This document shows, piece by piece, positions 24,976 to 34,143 of a DNA stretch of 52,415 nt. Where the stretch lies: positions 1 to 52,415 of the forward strand of contig JAQTQE010000001.1 in the NCBI GenBank assembly GCA_028712365.1, given 5' to 3'. The position numbers and the translations under genes are program-made. Below the pieces are notes generated by a model. That model saw nothing but the letters and a program-made list of their open reading frames with translations. It was not told where the DNA came from and searched no databases. Numbering within the stretch: position 1 is the first letter of the stretch; the number at the start of each line of letters is the position of its first letter. Source of the stretch: a bacterium (GTDB taxonomy: Bacteria > CAYTYR01 > UBA6262).

Positions 24976-27315
24976 ATGTATGAAGAAAAAGTTAGAATAG
25001 ACTTGCCCACAGAAGTGCCGATCTTACCGGTTAGGGATACGGTTTTTTACCCTTTTGTCGTGAGCCCGATAATCATCGGCCGGGAGAAATCGATCAAGCT
25101 GGTGGAAGATGCTTTAGTCAAGGATAAGGTTATCGCCCTTTTTTCCCAGAAAGACGCCAACGCCGAAGACCCGCAAGTCACTGACCTGTTTGATATGGGT
25201 ACGGTGGTGCTGATCCTGAAAATGTTGAAGTTCCCTGACGGCTCACTGCGCCTGATCGTGCAGGGATTAAGCCGGGCCAAGCTAAAAGGCATTGTGCAGG
25301 CAGAACCGTACCTTAAAGGACGGATAGAGGTGCTGGAAGAGGTGGAAGAGCGAAGCCTGGAAGTGCAGGCGATGATGCGCAATGTCCTGTCCCTGTTCCA
25401 GAAACTGGTGAACCTGGCTCCTTATTTGAGCGAAGAAGTTTATATTGCGGCAATGAACATTGAATCACCTAATAAATTGAGCGATTTTATCTCCTCCAAC
25501 CTGACCCTGGATATCAGGATCAAACAGGAGTTATTGGAAACGATCGATATTAAGATAAGATTGCAGCGCCTGACTCTCTATTTGACCGAAGAATTGGCGG
25601 TCCTGGAATTAGGTAGTAAGATCCAAACGCAGGTGCGGACCGAAGTGGACCGTACCCAAAAAGAATTTTTCTTGCGTAAACAGATGGAAGCGATCCAGCG
25701 GGAACTGGGTGAAGGCGATGAGAAAACCGTAGAATTGAATGAGCTGAAGATCAAGATCAAAGAAGCGAAAATGCCGCCGGAAGTGGAAAAGGAAGCTGAG
25801 CGTGAGTTACTGCGGTTGATGAAAATGCCGTTTGCCGCGGCCGAATATACCGTCAGCCGTACCTATTTAGATTGGCTGACAGGTTTGCCCTGGAGCAAAG
25901 CCACGGCAGACATGCTGGATATTACCAAAGCCAGGCAGATCCTGGATGAAGACCACTATGACCTGGAAAAAGTGAAACAACGGATCCTGGAATACCTGGC
26001 TGTCAGGAAATTGCGTCCCGAAGCTAAGGGTCCGATCTTATGTTTCATTGGTCCCCCAGGCACCGGGAAAACCTCTTTAGGGCGGTCAATTGCCCGCGCT
26101 TTGGGTAGGAAGTTCATGCGCATTTCACTGGGCGGGATCAGGGATGAAGCTGAGATCCGCGGGCATCGCCGCACCTATGTCGGCAGCCTGCCGGGACGGA
26201 TCATCCAGGGAATCCGCCGGGCAGAAAGCAATAACCCGGTATTTATGCTGGATGAGATAGATAAGATCGGTGAAGATTTTCGCGGCGATCCGGCCAGCGC
26301 GCTCTTGGAAGTGCTGGATCCTGAGCAAAATAACACTTTTTCAGACCATTACCTGGACGTGCCTTTTGACCTGTCGCGGGTCATTTTTATTGCTACCGGC
26401 AATATTCTCGATCCTGTGCCTCCGGCTTTACGGGACCGCATGGAAGTGCTGGAACTGCCCGGCTATACCCAGAATGAGAAATTATTGATCACCCAGAAGT
26501 ACCTGATCCCCCGGCAAACCAAGGAACACGGGCTGACTGAGGCCAATATTGAATTTACCGTAGCGGGAGTTTTGAAGATCATTACCAGTTATTCTAAAGA
26601 AGCCGGCCTGCGTAATTTAGAGCGGGAAATTGCTTCTGTCTGCCGTAAAGTGGCCACTAAAGTGGCAGAAGGCATTACGAGTAAAGTTGTCGTTACCGAC
26701 CAGAATATACAGGAATTCCTGGGCCCGCAAAAATTCATTCCTGAAGTAGCCGAGAAAAAGGACGCGATCGGCGTGGCGACGGGCATGGCTTGGACTCCAA
26801 TGGGCGGGGAGATCCTGTTCATTGAATCATCCAAAATGCGCGGCAATAAGGGCTTGACCTTGACCGGACAGCTGGGGGATGTGATGAAAGAATCAGCCCA
26901 GGCGGCCTTGAGCTATATTCGGTCTCATGCCCAGGAACTGAATATCGCTGAGGATTTCTTTGAGACTATGGATATCCATGTACACGTACCAGCCGGAGCT
27001 ATACCTAAGGACGGTCCATCGGCCGGGGTTACCATGGCTACATCGCTGGTTTCCTTGTTGACTGACCGGGCAGTGAAGCATGACCTGGCCATGACCGGGG
27101 AAATAACCCTGCGCGGAGAGGTCCTGCCGATAGGCGGAATAAAAGAAAAAGTGCTGGCTGCGCACCTGGCTGGCATTAAAACAGTCGTGTTACCTAAGAA
27201 GAATGAAGGAGACCTGGAAGATATACCGCAGGAAATAAGAGAAAAGATAAGATTTGTCCTGGTTGATAAGCTAGCTGACGTACTGGTAGAAGCGCTAAAT
27301 CCAAAGAATGCGTAA
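24976..27315 (+). CDS. lon: ATP-dependent Lon protease
   Basis: 779 residues, typical LonA length. The N-terminal substrate domain starts LPTEVPILPVRDTVFYPF. A coiled-coil region follows (about 200-300). The AAA+ module has Walker A GPPGTGKT (359-366), Walker B with D426-E427 (FMLDEIDK) and HRRTYVGSLPGRI. The protease domain carries the Ser-Lys dyad: S682 in KDGPSAG and K723 in IGGIKEK. It degrades damaged and regulatory proteins in the cytoplasm. ATG 24976 follows a gagga site. It is probably co-transcribed with Hsp20 before it and the archaemetzincin-like gene 14 bases after it. Confidence 0.97.
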   Translation: MYEEKVRIDLPTEVPILPVRDTVFYPFVVSPIIIGREKSIKLVEDALVKDKVIALFSQKDANAEDPQVTDLFDMGTVVLILKMLKFPDGSLRLIVQGLSRAKLKGIVQAEPYLKGRIEVLEEVEERSLEVQAMMRNVLSLFQKLVNLAPYLSEEVYIAAMNIESPNKLSDFISSNLTLDIRIKQELLETIDIKIRLQRLTLYLTEELAVLELGSKIQTQVRTEVDRTQKEFFLRKQMEAIQRELGEGDEKTVELNELKIKIKEAKMPPEVEKEAERELLRLMKMPFAAAEYTVSRTYLDWLTGLPWSKATADMLDITKARQILDEDHYDLEKVKQRILEYLAVRKLRPEAKGPILCFIGPPGTGKTSLGRSIARALGRKFMRISLGGIRDEAEIRGHRRTYVGSLPGRIIQGIRRAESNNPVFMLDEIDKIGEDFRGDPASALLEVLDPEQNNTFSDHYLDVPFDLSRVIFIATGNILDPVPPALRDRMEVLELPGYTQNEKLLITQKYLIPRQTKEHGLTEANIEFTVAGVLKIITSYSKEAGLRNLEREIASVCRKVATKVAEGITSKVVVTDQNIQEFLGPQKFIPEVAEKKDAIGVATGMAWTPMGGEILFIESSKMRGNKGLTLTGQLGDVMKESAQAALSYIRSHAQELNIAEDFFETMDIHVHVPAGAIPKDGPSAGVTMATSLVSLLTDRAVKHDLAMTGEITLRGEVLPIGGIKEKVLAAHLAGIKTVVLPKKNEGDLEDIPQEIREKIRFVLVDKLADVLVEALNPKNA

Positions 27316-27329
27316 AACTTGCAGGTGTT

Positions 27330-27857
27330 ATGATCAGAATTGGCCTTGCCCCTATAGGACAAATTCCAGAAGCATTGGTCGCTTTATTGGCCGCGCAAAT
27401 AAGGGAAAAACTGAAAACTAATGACGTGGCGGTAGAGATCCATGCCGCCCTGATCTTGCCGGAAAAAACTACCCCGGCTTTTGTGTTGTCTCGTCTCTCC
27501 CATTTACTGAACAAGGACCAGCAAAAGTATTTGATCGGGCTGGTTGACGCTGATATTTCTGAATCAGAAGATGATTTTATCTACAATCGTGATGATGTTA
27601 ACAGGAGGATGGGCGCCGTAGCCCTGACTCGTTTGCGCCCCGAGTTCTATAAGTTGCCAGCCAATGATGCGGTCTTTCAGGCTCGTGTCCTAAAATTGAT
27701 CTTGCGGGAAATAGCCTTGCTCTTGGGTCTTGGACTTTGTCAGGACAAGAAGTGCCTGATGTATCATGCCCGCAACCTGCACGAGATCGATATTAAGTAT
27801 CCTTCCTTTTGTCTTGACTGTTGGCCGCGATTAAATACCGCAATATCCAAAAAATAA
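27330..27857 (+). CDS. Archaemetzincin-like protein lacking the catalytic zinc histidines
   Basis: 175 residues. It aligns with archaemetzincin (AmzA, peptidase M54) in the body (LVDADISESEDDFIYN, VALTRLRPEFYKLP) and through the metal region. The family motif is HExxHxxGxxHC. Here residues 126-137 read REIALLLGLGLC: the three zinc-binding His are replaced by R126, L130 and L136, while the general-base position E127 and G133 remain. The structural four-Cys zinc site is kept (C137, C142, C161, C164, with CLM). A metalloprotease function by the known mechanism is therefore unlikely; a binding or scaffold role is possible. The frame is intact. It sits 14 bases after lon and 8 bases before a histidine kinase. 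Confidence 0.85.
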   Translation: MIRIGLAPIGQIPEALVALLAAQIREKLKTNDVAVEIHAALILPEKTTPAFVLSRLSHLLNKDQQKYLIGLVDADISESEDDFIYNRDDVNRRMGAVALTRLRPEFYKLPANDAVFQARVLKLILREIALLLGLGLCQDKKCLMYHARNLHEIDIKYPSFCLDCWPRLNTAISKK

Positions 27858-27865
27858 GAGGTTTT

Positions 27866-29437
27866 ATGGAAGCCCGAGATTTGGCGCAGTTACTAGAGAT
27901 AAACAAGATCCTGAATTCCACCCTGGATCTGGATAGATTATTGACTATTATTGTTGAACAGTCAGCGGTAGTGGCCAGAGCGGAAGCCGGAAGCTTGATG
28001 CTGTTGGACCCGGCAACTAATGAATTGGTCTTTGATATTGCCCTGGGAGAGAAGGGTGAACAGGTAAAAAAGATCAGGCTAAAAGTCGGGGAGGGTATCG
28101 CCGGCTGGGTGGCCCAGGAAAGAAAAGCGCTCATCGTCAATGATGTCGAAAAAGACAGCCGTTGGAGTTCCCGGGCCGATACCAGATCCAATTTTAAAAC
28201 CAGGTCCATGATGTGTGTGCCGCTGATCTTCAAAGACAAAATAAGCGGGGTCATGGAAGTTATTAATAAAAAAGATAACGGGATCTTTAACGCGGAAGAC
28301 CAGCAAATACTGGAAGCCCTGGCCGCCCAAGCCGCTGTAGCTATAGAGAATGCCCGGCTTTTCCAAGAAGTAAGGGAGAAAAAAGAAGAGATAGAAGCAG
28401 TCTTTAAAGGTATGAGCGATGGGGCTATCGTGACTGATGCTAATTACCAGGTGCTGATGTTAAATGAATCCGCGGCGCGACTCTTGGCTGTAGAAAGAGA
28501 CCAGTTGCTCAAACACCATTTCCTGGATATAGTGAGAGGGAACTATGATTTTTCCGTTCCCTTACAGGAACTCATCGGTCGATCCGCCAGTTACGAAATG
28601 AAACGGCGCGAGGGGAAAAAATATTTCCTGGCGTGCGCCGCGACCAGGATCAATGACGAACAAAAACAAGTACTGGGCTATATCATCTTGTTACGGGATG
28701 TCACGGAGGCTAAGAAGGAAAGCCTGCTTAAACAAAACTTTTTATCCGTGATCTCGCATAAATTAAGAACACCTTTAACCAGTATTCTAGGCTATTCAGC
28801 CATTCTTTTACTGGACCAGAAAACAAAAAAAACCCTCTCTGATTTCCAAGGCACGGCGCTCCAGGATATTGACCGGCAAGGTCATCAACTGGCTAGCCTG
28901 GTCAATAAACTCCTGGCTTATACTTTAGTGGAGGGAGACGTGCTGGAGTTGGACCGGAAAGTTGTTGACTTGAAAGGAATAATCAGGGACATATTCGGCC
29001 ATTTCCATAAAGAGGTTTTTCAGCAAGGCGTCAGACTGGAAATTGACGCTTCCGCTAACGCCATCACCAGCCTTTACGCTGATGAGGAAAAGATCAAGGA
29101 AGTTTTTTTTAACCTGATCGATAATGCTATCAAATTCAACGAGCAAAAGGACAAGATCGTGAAGATCAGCAGCCGTAGACTACCCGGGGAGATGATAGAA
29201 TTCACCATCAGTGATAACGGGCCAGGTATCCCGCCTGAAGAATATGGCAAGATATTCCAGTTGTTTTACCAGATCGAAGAAAGTTTTACCGGCCAGACTG
29301 AAGGAATGGGACTGGGATTGCCGCTGGTGAAAAGGATCATTGAAGGACACGGCGGAGCGATCAAAGTAGAAAGTGAACCGCGCCAAGGCAGCCGCTTTAT
29401 TTTTACCCTGCCAGCCCAAAAGATACTGGAGAATTAG
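27866..29437 (+). CDS. Soluble GAF-PAS sensor histidine kinase
   Basis: 523 residues from ATG 27866, chosen for its gaggt site and for clearing the upstream gene; a longer frame from 27821 would overlap it. Layout: GAF 15-165 (RAEAGSLMLLDP, VGEGIAGWVAQ, MCVPLIFKDKISGVMEVINK), PAS 172-285, HisKA with H298 in VISHKLRTP, HATPase (FFNLIDNAIKFN, DNGPGIPPEE, GMGLGLPLVKRI). The residue after the phospho-His is Lys where most HisKA kinases have Glu or Asp; that position normally assists catalysis and phosphatase activity. No membrane span. No response regulator is adjacent, so the partner is elsewhere or is the receiver at 22819. Closely packed with the lon cluster. Confidence 0.9.
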   Translation: MEARDLAQLLEINKILNSTLDLDRLLTIIVEQSAVVARAEAGSLMLLDPATNELVFDIALGEKGEQVKKIRLKVGEGIAGWVAQERKALIVNDVEKDSRWSSRADTRSNFKTRSMMCVPLIFKDKISGVMEVINKKDNGIFNAEDQQILEALAAQAAVAIENARLFQEVREKKEEIEAVFKGMSDGAIVTDANYQVLMLNESAARLLAVERDQLLKHHFLDIVRGNYDFSVPLQELIGRSASYEMKRREGKKYFLACAATRINDEQKQVLGYIILLRDVTEAKKESLLKQNFLSVISHKLRTPLTSILGYSAILLLDQKTKKTLSDFQGTALQDIDRQGHQLASLVNKLLAYTLVEGDVLELDRKVVDLKGIIRDIFGHFHKEVFQQGVRLEIDASANAITSLYADEEKIKEVFFNLIDNAIKFNEQKDKIVKISSRRLPGEMIEFTISDNGPGIPPEEYGKIFQLFYQIEESFTGQTEGMGLGLPLVKRIIEGHGGAIKVESEPRQGSRFIFTLPAQKILEN

Positions 29438-29441
29438 TCCC

Positions 29442-29470
29442 TTGACAAGGAAACAGTTTTATCTTAAAAT
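29442..29470 (+). promoter_or_regulatory. Strong sigma-70-type promoter for the PorV-like gene
   Basis: ttgaca (29442-29447), 17-base spacer, taaaat (29465-29470), 20 bases before the ATG at 29491. Confidence 0.75.
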
Positions 29471-29490
29471 GCGAAAAAAGGCGGTAGATC

Positions 29491-31320
29491 ATGTATCGTA
29501 AAACACGTATTATCCCAGTCCTCATCTTATCGATCATATTTTTACCAATGATCGTTTGGGGAAAAGCTTCAAGCGGCGGACAGCCCGGCAGCTTCCTGCA
29601 TTTAGGCCAAAGCGCCAGGGCGCTGGGCATGGGTAATTGTTTCGCGGCGATCAGTGATGATGTAACCGCAATTTATTATAATCCCGCGGGTTTGACCCAG
29701 CTGTTAAAATATGAACTTAATACTTTTTATTGCCCCTTGTGGGAAGATACTAATTATAATTTTATCGGTTATGCCCATCCCCTGGAAAAAAAGGGAACCT
29801 TTGGCGCGGCTTTGATCAATATGACCAGCGGTGAATTTGAGAAAAGAGCAACGATCGATAGCGAGGCGACGGATTTTTCTATTAATGACCGGGCTTTTCT
29901 TATGTCTTATGGTTATAATCTTTCCAATCGTTTATCGGTTGGTACTACTATAAAATCAGTAAAAAAGACGGTAGATATATATTCTGGTTCCGCTTTTGGC
30001 ATTGATGCCGGAGTGCTGTACCGGTTTCTCGGGAACCAGCTGTCAGTCGGCGCTAATTTCCAGAACCTGATGGCTCCGGCGCCAAAATTACAAACTGAAG
30101 CTGATAAGTATCCGCTCTATTCGAAATTCGGGGTAGCGTACAGGCTGGAACCAGCGGCCACTTCCTGGGAAGATAAGTTGATCCTCGCTTTAGATGTGGA
30201 CTATTCCAGTTTTTTAACCGCGAAAAATCATTTTGGCGTGGAATATTGGTATGGCAAAAATATGGCGCTGCGGCTAGGTAAGGATATCAATAATTACCTG
30301 ACTTTTGGCCTGGGAGTTAATTATGCCAGTTTCAGCTTTGACTATGCCGCGGTTCCCCATGACTTGGGATTGAGCCATAGGATCAGCGTTGGGTATCGCT
30401 TCGGTTATATTGGTGAAGCCCAATACAGCCCGCAAGCGATCAAGGAAAAAGTAACCGCCTTAGACCAGTCTGGTACTGAACTGTATACTAATAAAAAATA
30501 TGCCATGGCTCTGACCGAATGGGAAAAGGCCCTGGTCTGGGACCCGCAAAATACCGTGATCCAGGAGAAAGTGAACCGGGTCAACGCGGAACTGGAATCT
30601 TTCGTGAACCGGAAGCTGGTAGAGCAATACCTGAGTAAAGCTTATGTGCTGTTTGAGGAGGGTAAACTGGTAGATTCAATGGAACAATGGAAAGAAGTGG
30701 CTAAACTGGACCCGGGTAATGAACGGGCGAGAGAATATATCGCCAAGATAGATGCTAAATTAGTAAAAGAAGACCAGGCTATTTTAGAGGAACGCGAAAA
30801 AGAGAAGACCATAGTGAGCGTGAATGCCTTGATCAAATCAGGCGATGGATTTGCCGAACAGGGATTATACGCTGAAGCCATTAAAGAATACCAGAAAGTG
30901 CTAAAGATAAATCCGGATCATTTAACCGCTAATAAAAGGATCAGCGATACTCAACTGACCGTCCGGGCTTTGATCAGGGAGCATTATGATAAGGCCGAAG
31001 GATCATACAAGAGCGGCGACAAGACCAATGCTGTCAAGGAATTTTGGCAAGTCTTGCGTTTGGACCCGTCTAATACCTCTGCCCGGAATTATCTGGATAA
31101 GATCAAACAGGAAGAAAAACCGGCGCAGGTTTCCAAGAAAATAGATGAAAAGAAGATCAACCAGATGTATTACCGGGCAGCGGACCTGTACTTGAAAGGA
31201 CAATACCAGGAAACGGTCATGGCCTGTAATGAACTGTTGGCTATTGATCCTACTAATGAGAATGCGGCTAAACTGGTGACCAAAGCGCAAAGTGTTTTGG
31301 AAAAGATCAGCGGAAAATAG
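29491..31320 (+). CDS. PorV/PorQ (UPF0164)-family outer-membrane protein with C-terminal TPR repeats
   Basis: 609 residues with a signal peptide (about 1-24). Residues 30-310 match the PorV/PorQ barrel family: FLHLGQSARALGMGNCFAAISDDVTAIYYNPAGL, a very typical opening, with later strands such as FGAALINMTSGEF, LSVGTTIKS and LTFGLGVNYASFSFDYA. From about 320 to the end come at least five TPR-like units (YTNKKYAMALTEWEKALVWDP, GLYAEAIKEYQKVLKINPDH, GQYQETVMACNELLAIDPTN). The TPR part would face the periplasm, perhaps binding other envelope proteins or peptidoglycan. PorV helps type IX secretion in Bacteroidetes; in other phyla this family occurs without that system, so export function is not implied. 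It has its own promoter. Confidence 0.88.
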   Translation: MYRKTRIIPVLILSIIFLPMIVWGKASSGGQPGSFLHLGQSARALGMGNCFAAISDDVTAIYYNPAGLTQLLKYELNTFYCPLWEDTNYNFIGYAHPLEKKGTFGAALINMTSGEFEKRATIDSEATDFSINDRAFLMSYGYNLSNRLSVGTTIKSVKKTVDIYSGSAFGIDAGVLYRFLGNQLSVGANFQNLMAPAPKLQTEADKYPLYSKFGVAYRLEPAATSWEDKLILALDVDYSSFLTAKNHFGVEYWYGKNMALRLGKDINNYLTFGLGVNYASFSFDYAAVPHDLGLSHRISVGYRFGYIGEAQYSPQAIKEKVTALDQSGTELYTNKKYAMALTEWEKALVWDPQNTVIQEKVNRVNAELESFVNRKLVEQYLSKAYVLFEEGKLVDSMEQWKEVAKLDPGNERAREYIAKIDAKLVKEDQAILEEREKEKTIVSVNALIKSGDGFAEQGLYAEAIKEYQKVLKINPDHLTANKRISDTQLTVRALIREHYDKAEGSYKSGDKTNAVKEFWQVLRLDPSNTSARNYLDKIKQEEKPAQVSKKIDEKKINQMYYRAADLYLKGQYQETVMACNELLAIDPTNENAAKLVTKAQSVLEKISGK

Positions 31321-31386
31321 AAAGACATTCTGAGTGGCTCAAGATGTCTTGGCTACGCGGATTAAAAAAATATGGCAGAGGTTAAA

Positions 31387-32748
31387 ATGAAATATTTTAT
31401 TAGAATAAGTATCATGTTACCTGTTTTAGTATTATTGGTTGCTGTGGCAGGCGCTGGCACCTGGGAAAAAATAGAAGTAAATGATGCCCCGTATATCTCC
31501 GGCCATACCTGTGTTTTCAATGGTACGGACGGGAGCCTGTATGTATTAGGTGACTCTTTGCTCGCCGATGCCAATATTTACCGGATCAACCTGGACAGCG
31601 CGGATAAAACCACGATAATTGTAGCTAGTTCAGATACCGTGAAGCGCTTCGGCCATTCCGCAGTATTGGATAGTACCACTGACCGGATCCTGGTTTTTGG
31701 CGGTAATGTGGGCAGCCATTATAATGACCTGGTAACCAATACGGTCTACTCCTTTGATCTGGTGAATAATACCTGGGAGGTATTACCTACTACCGGAACT
31801 GATATTCCGGCAGCCAGGAGCGCTCATTCAGCTGTTTTTGATCCTCAATTCAACCGGATGATCATTTATGGAGGCAGGGATGTGGACCAGATCGTCTTGA
31901 ATGATACCTATATTTTAGACCTGAGCGTGACTCCGGCCCAATGGTCCAAAGCTAACTTGGGCTATGAAGCGCCGGCGCGGTGGCAAGCGACAGCGATATA
32001 TGACCCGGTGCGCAAAAGAATGGTGATCTTTGGCGGCGTAAAGACCAATAATGAGCCGACTGATGAATTGTGGGTCCTGTCTTTAGCTGCCGCCAGCTTG
32101 ACCAGCCAGCGCTGGACCCAGGTATTTCCTGGTAATGACCCAGGCGCTGACCTGGCCAGAACCGCGCATGTTATGGCCTATGATCCCAATGCTGACCAGA
32201 TAGTGGTCACCAGTGGTTGGGCTCCCTTGACCTTAACCGAAGCTTTCTACAATACGAGCTATACATTTGATTTTGTTACTGGGCTCTGGGCCCTGGTAGC
32301 TCCCGGACCAGACATCCCTCTGTCCCGTCGTAATGCCAGCGGCGTGTATGATACGATCCACCGGCAAATGATCCTTTTTGGCGGGGCTTATGGCAATGAT
32401 ATTAATGCTGTTACTTTAAATGATATGTATGCTTTGAAGGCAGAGACCAGGTGGTCACCCGGCAAAGGCAAGGGCGATGTCTATAATTATCCCAATCCTT
32501 TCAATAATAGTACCGGAAAAACCACGATTAAATTCTATTGTGACGGCAGCCGGGAGGTGAAAGTGGCTATTTATAGTTTGATCGGCGAGCTGGTCAAGGA
32601 TTGGACTGTCGCCGGGGTTACGGGAATAAATTCCCTGGAGTGGGACGGTGCCAATGGCGACGGTAAAAAAGTGGAAAGCGGCGGATATATCTGTGTGATC
32701 GACCAGGGCGGCGCGAAAAGTAAGTTTAAAATAGGGGTGATTAGATAG
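31387..32748 (+). CDS. Secreted Kelch-repeat protein with FlgD-like Ig C-terminal domain
   Basis: 453 residues from ATG 31387, chosen because it gives a clean signal peptide (MKYFIRISIMLPVLVLLVAVAGAG) and has a gaggt site; an upstream ATG at 31372 would only add five residues. The body has Kelch-type blades (HSAVLDSTTDRILVFGG, HSAVFDPQFNRMIIYGG, ATAIYDPVRKRMVIFGG, ASGVYDTIHRQMILFGG), forming a beta-propeller. The last 90 residues are a FlgD-Ig-like domain (YNYPNPFNNSTG, VAIYSLIGELV, LEWDGANGDGKKVESGGYIC). In some phyla such domains mark secreted, surface-attached proteins. Ligand unknown. Its neighbour is a PorV-family barrel. Confidence 0.87.
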   Translation: MKYFIRISIMLPVLVLLVAVAGAGTWEKIEVNDAPYISGHTCVFNGTDGSLYVLGDSLLADANIYRINLDSADKTTIIVASSDTVKRFGHSAVLDSTTDRILVFGGNVGSHYNDLVTNTVYSFDLVNNTWEVLPTTGTDIPAARSAHSAVFDPQFNRMIIYGGRDVDQIVLNDTYILDLSVTPAQWSKANLGYEAPARWQATAIYDPVRKRMVIFGGVKTNNEPTDELWVLSLAAASLTSQRWTQVFPGNDPGADLARTAHVMAYDPNADQIVVTSGWAPLTLTEAFYNTSYTFDFVTGLWALVAPGPDIPLSRRNASGVYDTIHRQMILFGGAYGNDINAVTLNDMYALKAETRWSPGKGKGDVYNYPNPFNNSTGKTTIKFYCDGSREVKVAIYSLIGELVKDWTVAGVTGINSLEWDGANGDGKKVESGGYICVIDQGGAKSKFKIGVIR

Positions 32749-32760
32749 AAGGAGTTTAAT

Positions 32761-34131
32761 GTGAAATTTGGTGTAAGCCGGATAGCGTTAAAATTCAGCG
32801 CTATTGTTTCGCTGATCATTATTACGGTAATGTGGATCATGGCTACTTTGATCCTGCAGCAGACTCAGCAGTCACTGGTCAAGGAAATGGAGATCAGGGC
32901 GGAATTTTTTGCCCGCAGCGTACGTGAGGCTTTATTCCCGGAAGCAGACGACTTCCAGTTATATTTTAATGTCCAGGAAATGATCAAGGAGCAAGCGATC
33001 CTATATGCTATGGTCCTGGATGACCAAGGACGGATCATTTCCCACAATAAAAAAGAAAAGATCGGGCAACAGGATATAAGCGAGGAAGGTAAACGGGCCG
33101 CTGGGACCTTGGTTACTATTACCCAGCCTTTCTGGCTGAAGAACGAACAGCTCTTTGATATCGCAGTGCCGATCATGGTCGGGAAAAATATTAAGGCCGG
33201 GACAGTGCGCATTGGTTTTTCACAAAATAGCATTACTGCCGCTTTGGCTGAAAAAAGAGAAAAAATAATATATATTACCGGTGCGATGTTGGGATTAGGA
33301 ATCCTGATCACTATAGTGATGGTGACTTTGATGGTGCGCCCGGTCAATAAACTGGCTGAAGCAGCCCAGCGGATAGGAAAAGGGAACTTGGATACCCAAG
33401 TTAGTATCAAGACCCATGATGAATTACAGGACCTGGCGTATTCCTTCAACGACATGGTTAAAGGACTAAAGGACCGGGACCGGATCAGGAACACTTTTGG
33501 CCGGTATGTGACTAAGCAAGTAGCCGAAGCGATCCTTGATGGCCGGCTCCAATTGGACGGGGAACGTAAAAAAGCCACTATCCTACTGTCTGATATCCGC
33601 AGTTTTACCAGTATCAGTGAAAAAGTCGAACCAGAGGAAGTGGTTGATTTCCTTAATCGTTATTTTAATATCATGGTGGATGTGGTAGTCAAGTATGAAG
33701 GCCGGCTGGATAAGTTTATCGGCGACGCGATCCTGGCTGTGTTTGGTGATGCCATGCCCCATGAAGATGATGCCAGGAGAGCGGTCCTGACCGCCCTGGA
33801 GATGCGAGAGCAACTGGCCAAGTTCAATATTGAACGCCAGCAGGAAGGGAAAGAGCCATTGTGTATTGGCATTGCGGTCCATACCGGGGAAGTTGTGGCC
33901 GGGAATATCGGTTCTGAACATAAAACCGAATATACGGTTATCGGCGATACTGTAAACCTGACTTCGCGCATGGAAAGTCTGAATAAAGAATTTCATACTG
34001 ATATCTTGATCAGCGAGAGCACCTACCAGGAAGTAAAAGATATAGTGGAGGTGCAGGAACTTAGCGAAGTCCCGATACGAGGTAAGGAAAAACCGGTAAA
34101 ACTCTATGCCCTGAAGGGCAGAAAGCTTTAG
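32761..34131 (+). CDS. Membrane-bound class III adenylate/guanylate cyclase with HAMP
   Basis: 456 residues, GTG start at 32761 behind an aaggag site. A membrane helix (about 10-32), a periplasmic sensor domain (about 35-165), a second helix (IIYITGAMLGLGILITIVMVTLM) and HAMP (RPVNKLAEAAQRIGKGNL) lead into the cyclase domain (about 260-456). Both metal-binding Asp are present (D278 in LLSDIRSF, D322 in KFIGDAILAVFG). The transition-state Asn and Arg are in GDTVNLTSRMES. The Lys of RLDKFIGD and the Thr of TEYTVIGD fit adenine recognition, so cAMP is the likely product. It follows the Kelch gene by 12 bases and precedes the DUF3307 gene by 12 bases. Confidence 0.92.
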   Translation: MKFGVSRIALKFSAIVSLIIITVMWIMATLILQQTQQSLVKEMEIRAEFFARSVREALFPEADDFQLYFNVQEMIKEQAILYAMVLDDQGRIISHNKKEKIGQQDISEEGKRAAGTLVTITQPFWLKNEQLFDIAVPIMVGKNIKAGTVRIGFSQNSITAALAEKREKIIYITGAMLGLGILITIVMVTLMVRPVNKLAEAAQRIGKGNLDTQVSIKTHDELQDLAYSFNDMVKGLKDRDRIRNTFGRYVTKQVAEAILDGRLQLDGERKKATILLSDIRSFTSISEKVEPEEVVDFLNRYFNIMVDVVVKYEGRLDKFIGDAILAVFGDAMPHEDDARRAVLTALEMREQLAKFNIERQQEGKEPLCIGIAVHTGEVVAGNIGSEHKTEYTVIGDTVNLTSRMESLNKEFHTDILISESTYQEVKDIVEVQELSEVPIRGKEKPVKLYALKGRKL

Positions 34132-34143
34132 GAGACAACTAAG

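Noticed and set aside
27821-27865. Upstream start for the GAF-PAS kinase
   Set aside because: It would overlap the archaemetzincin-like gene and lacks a ribosome site; ATG 27866 has gaggt in place.
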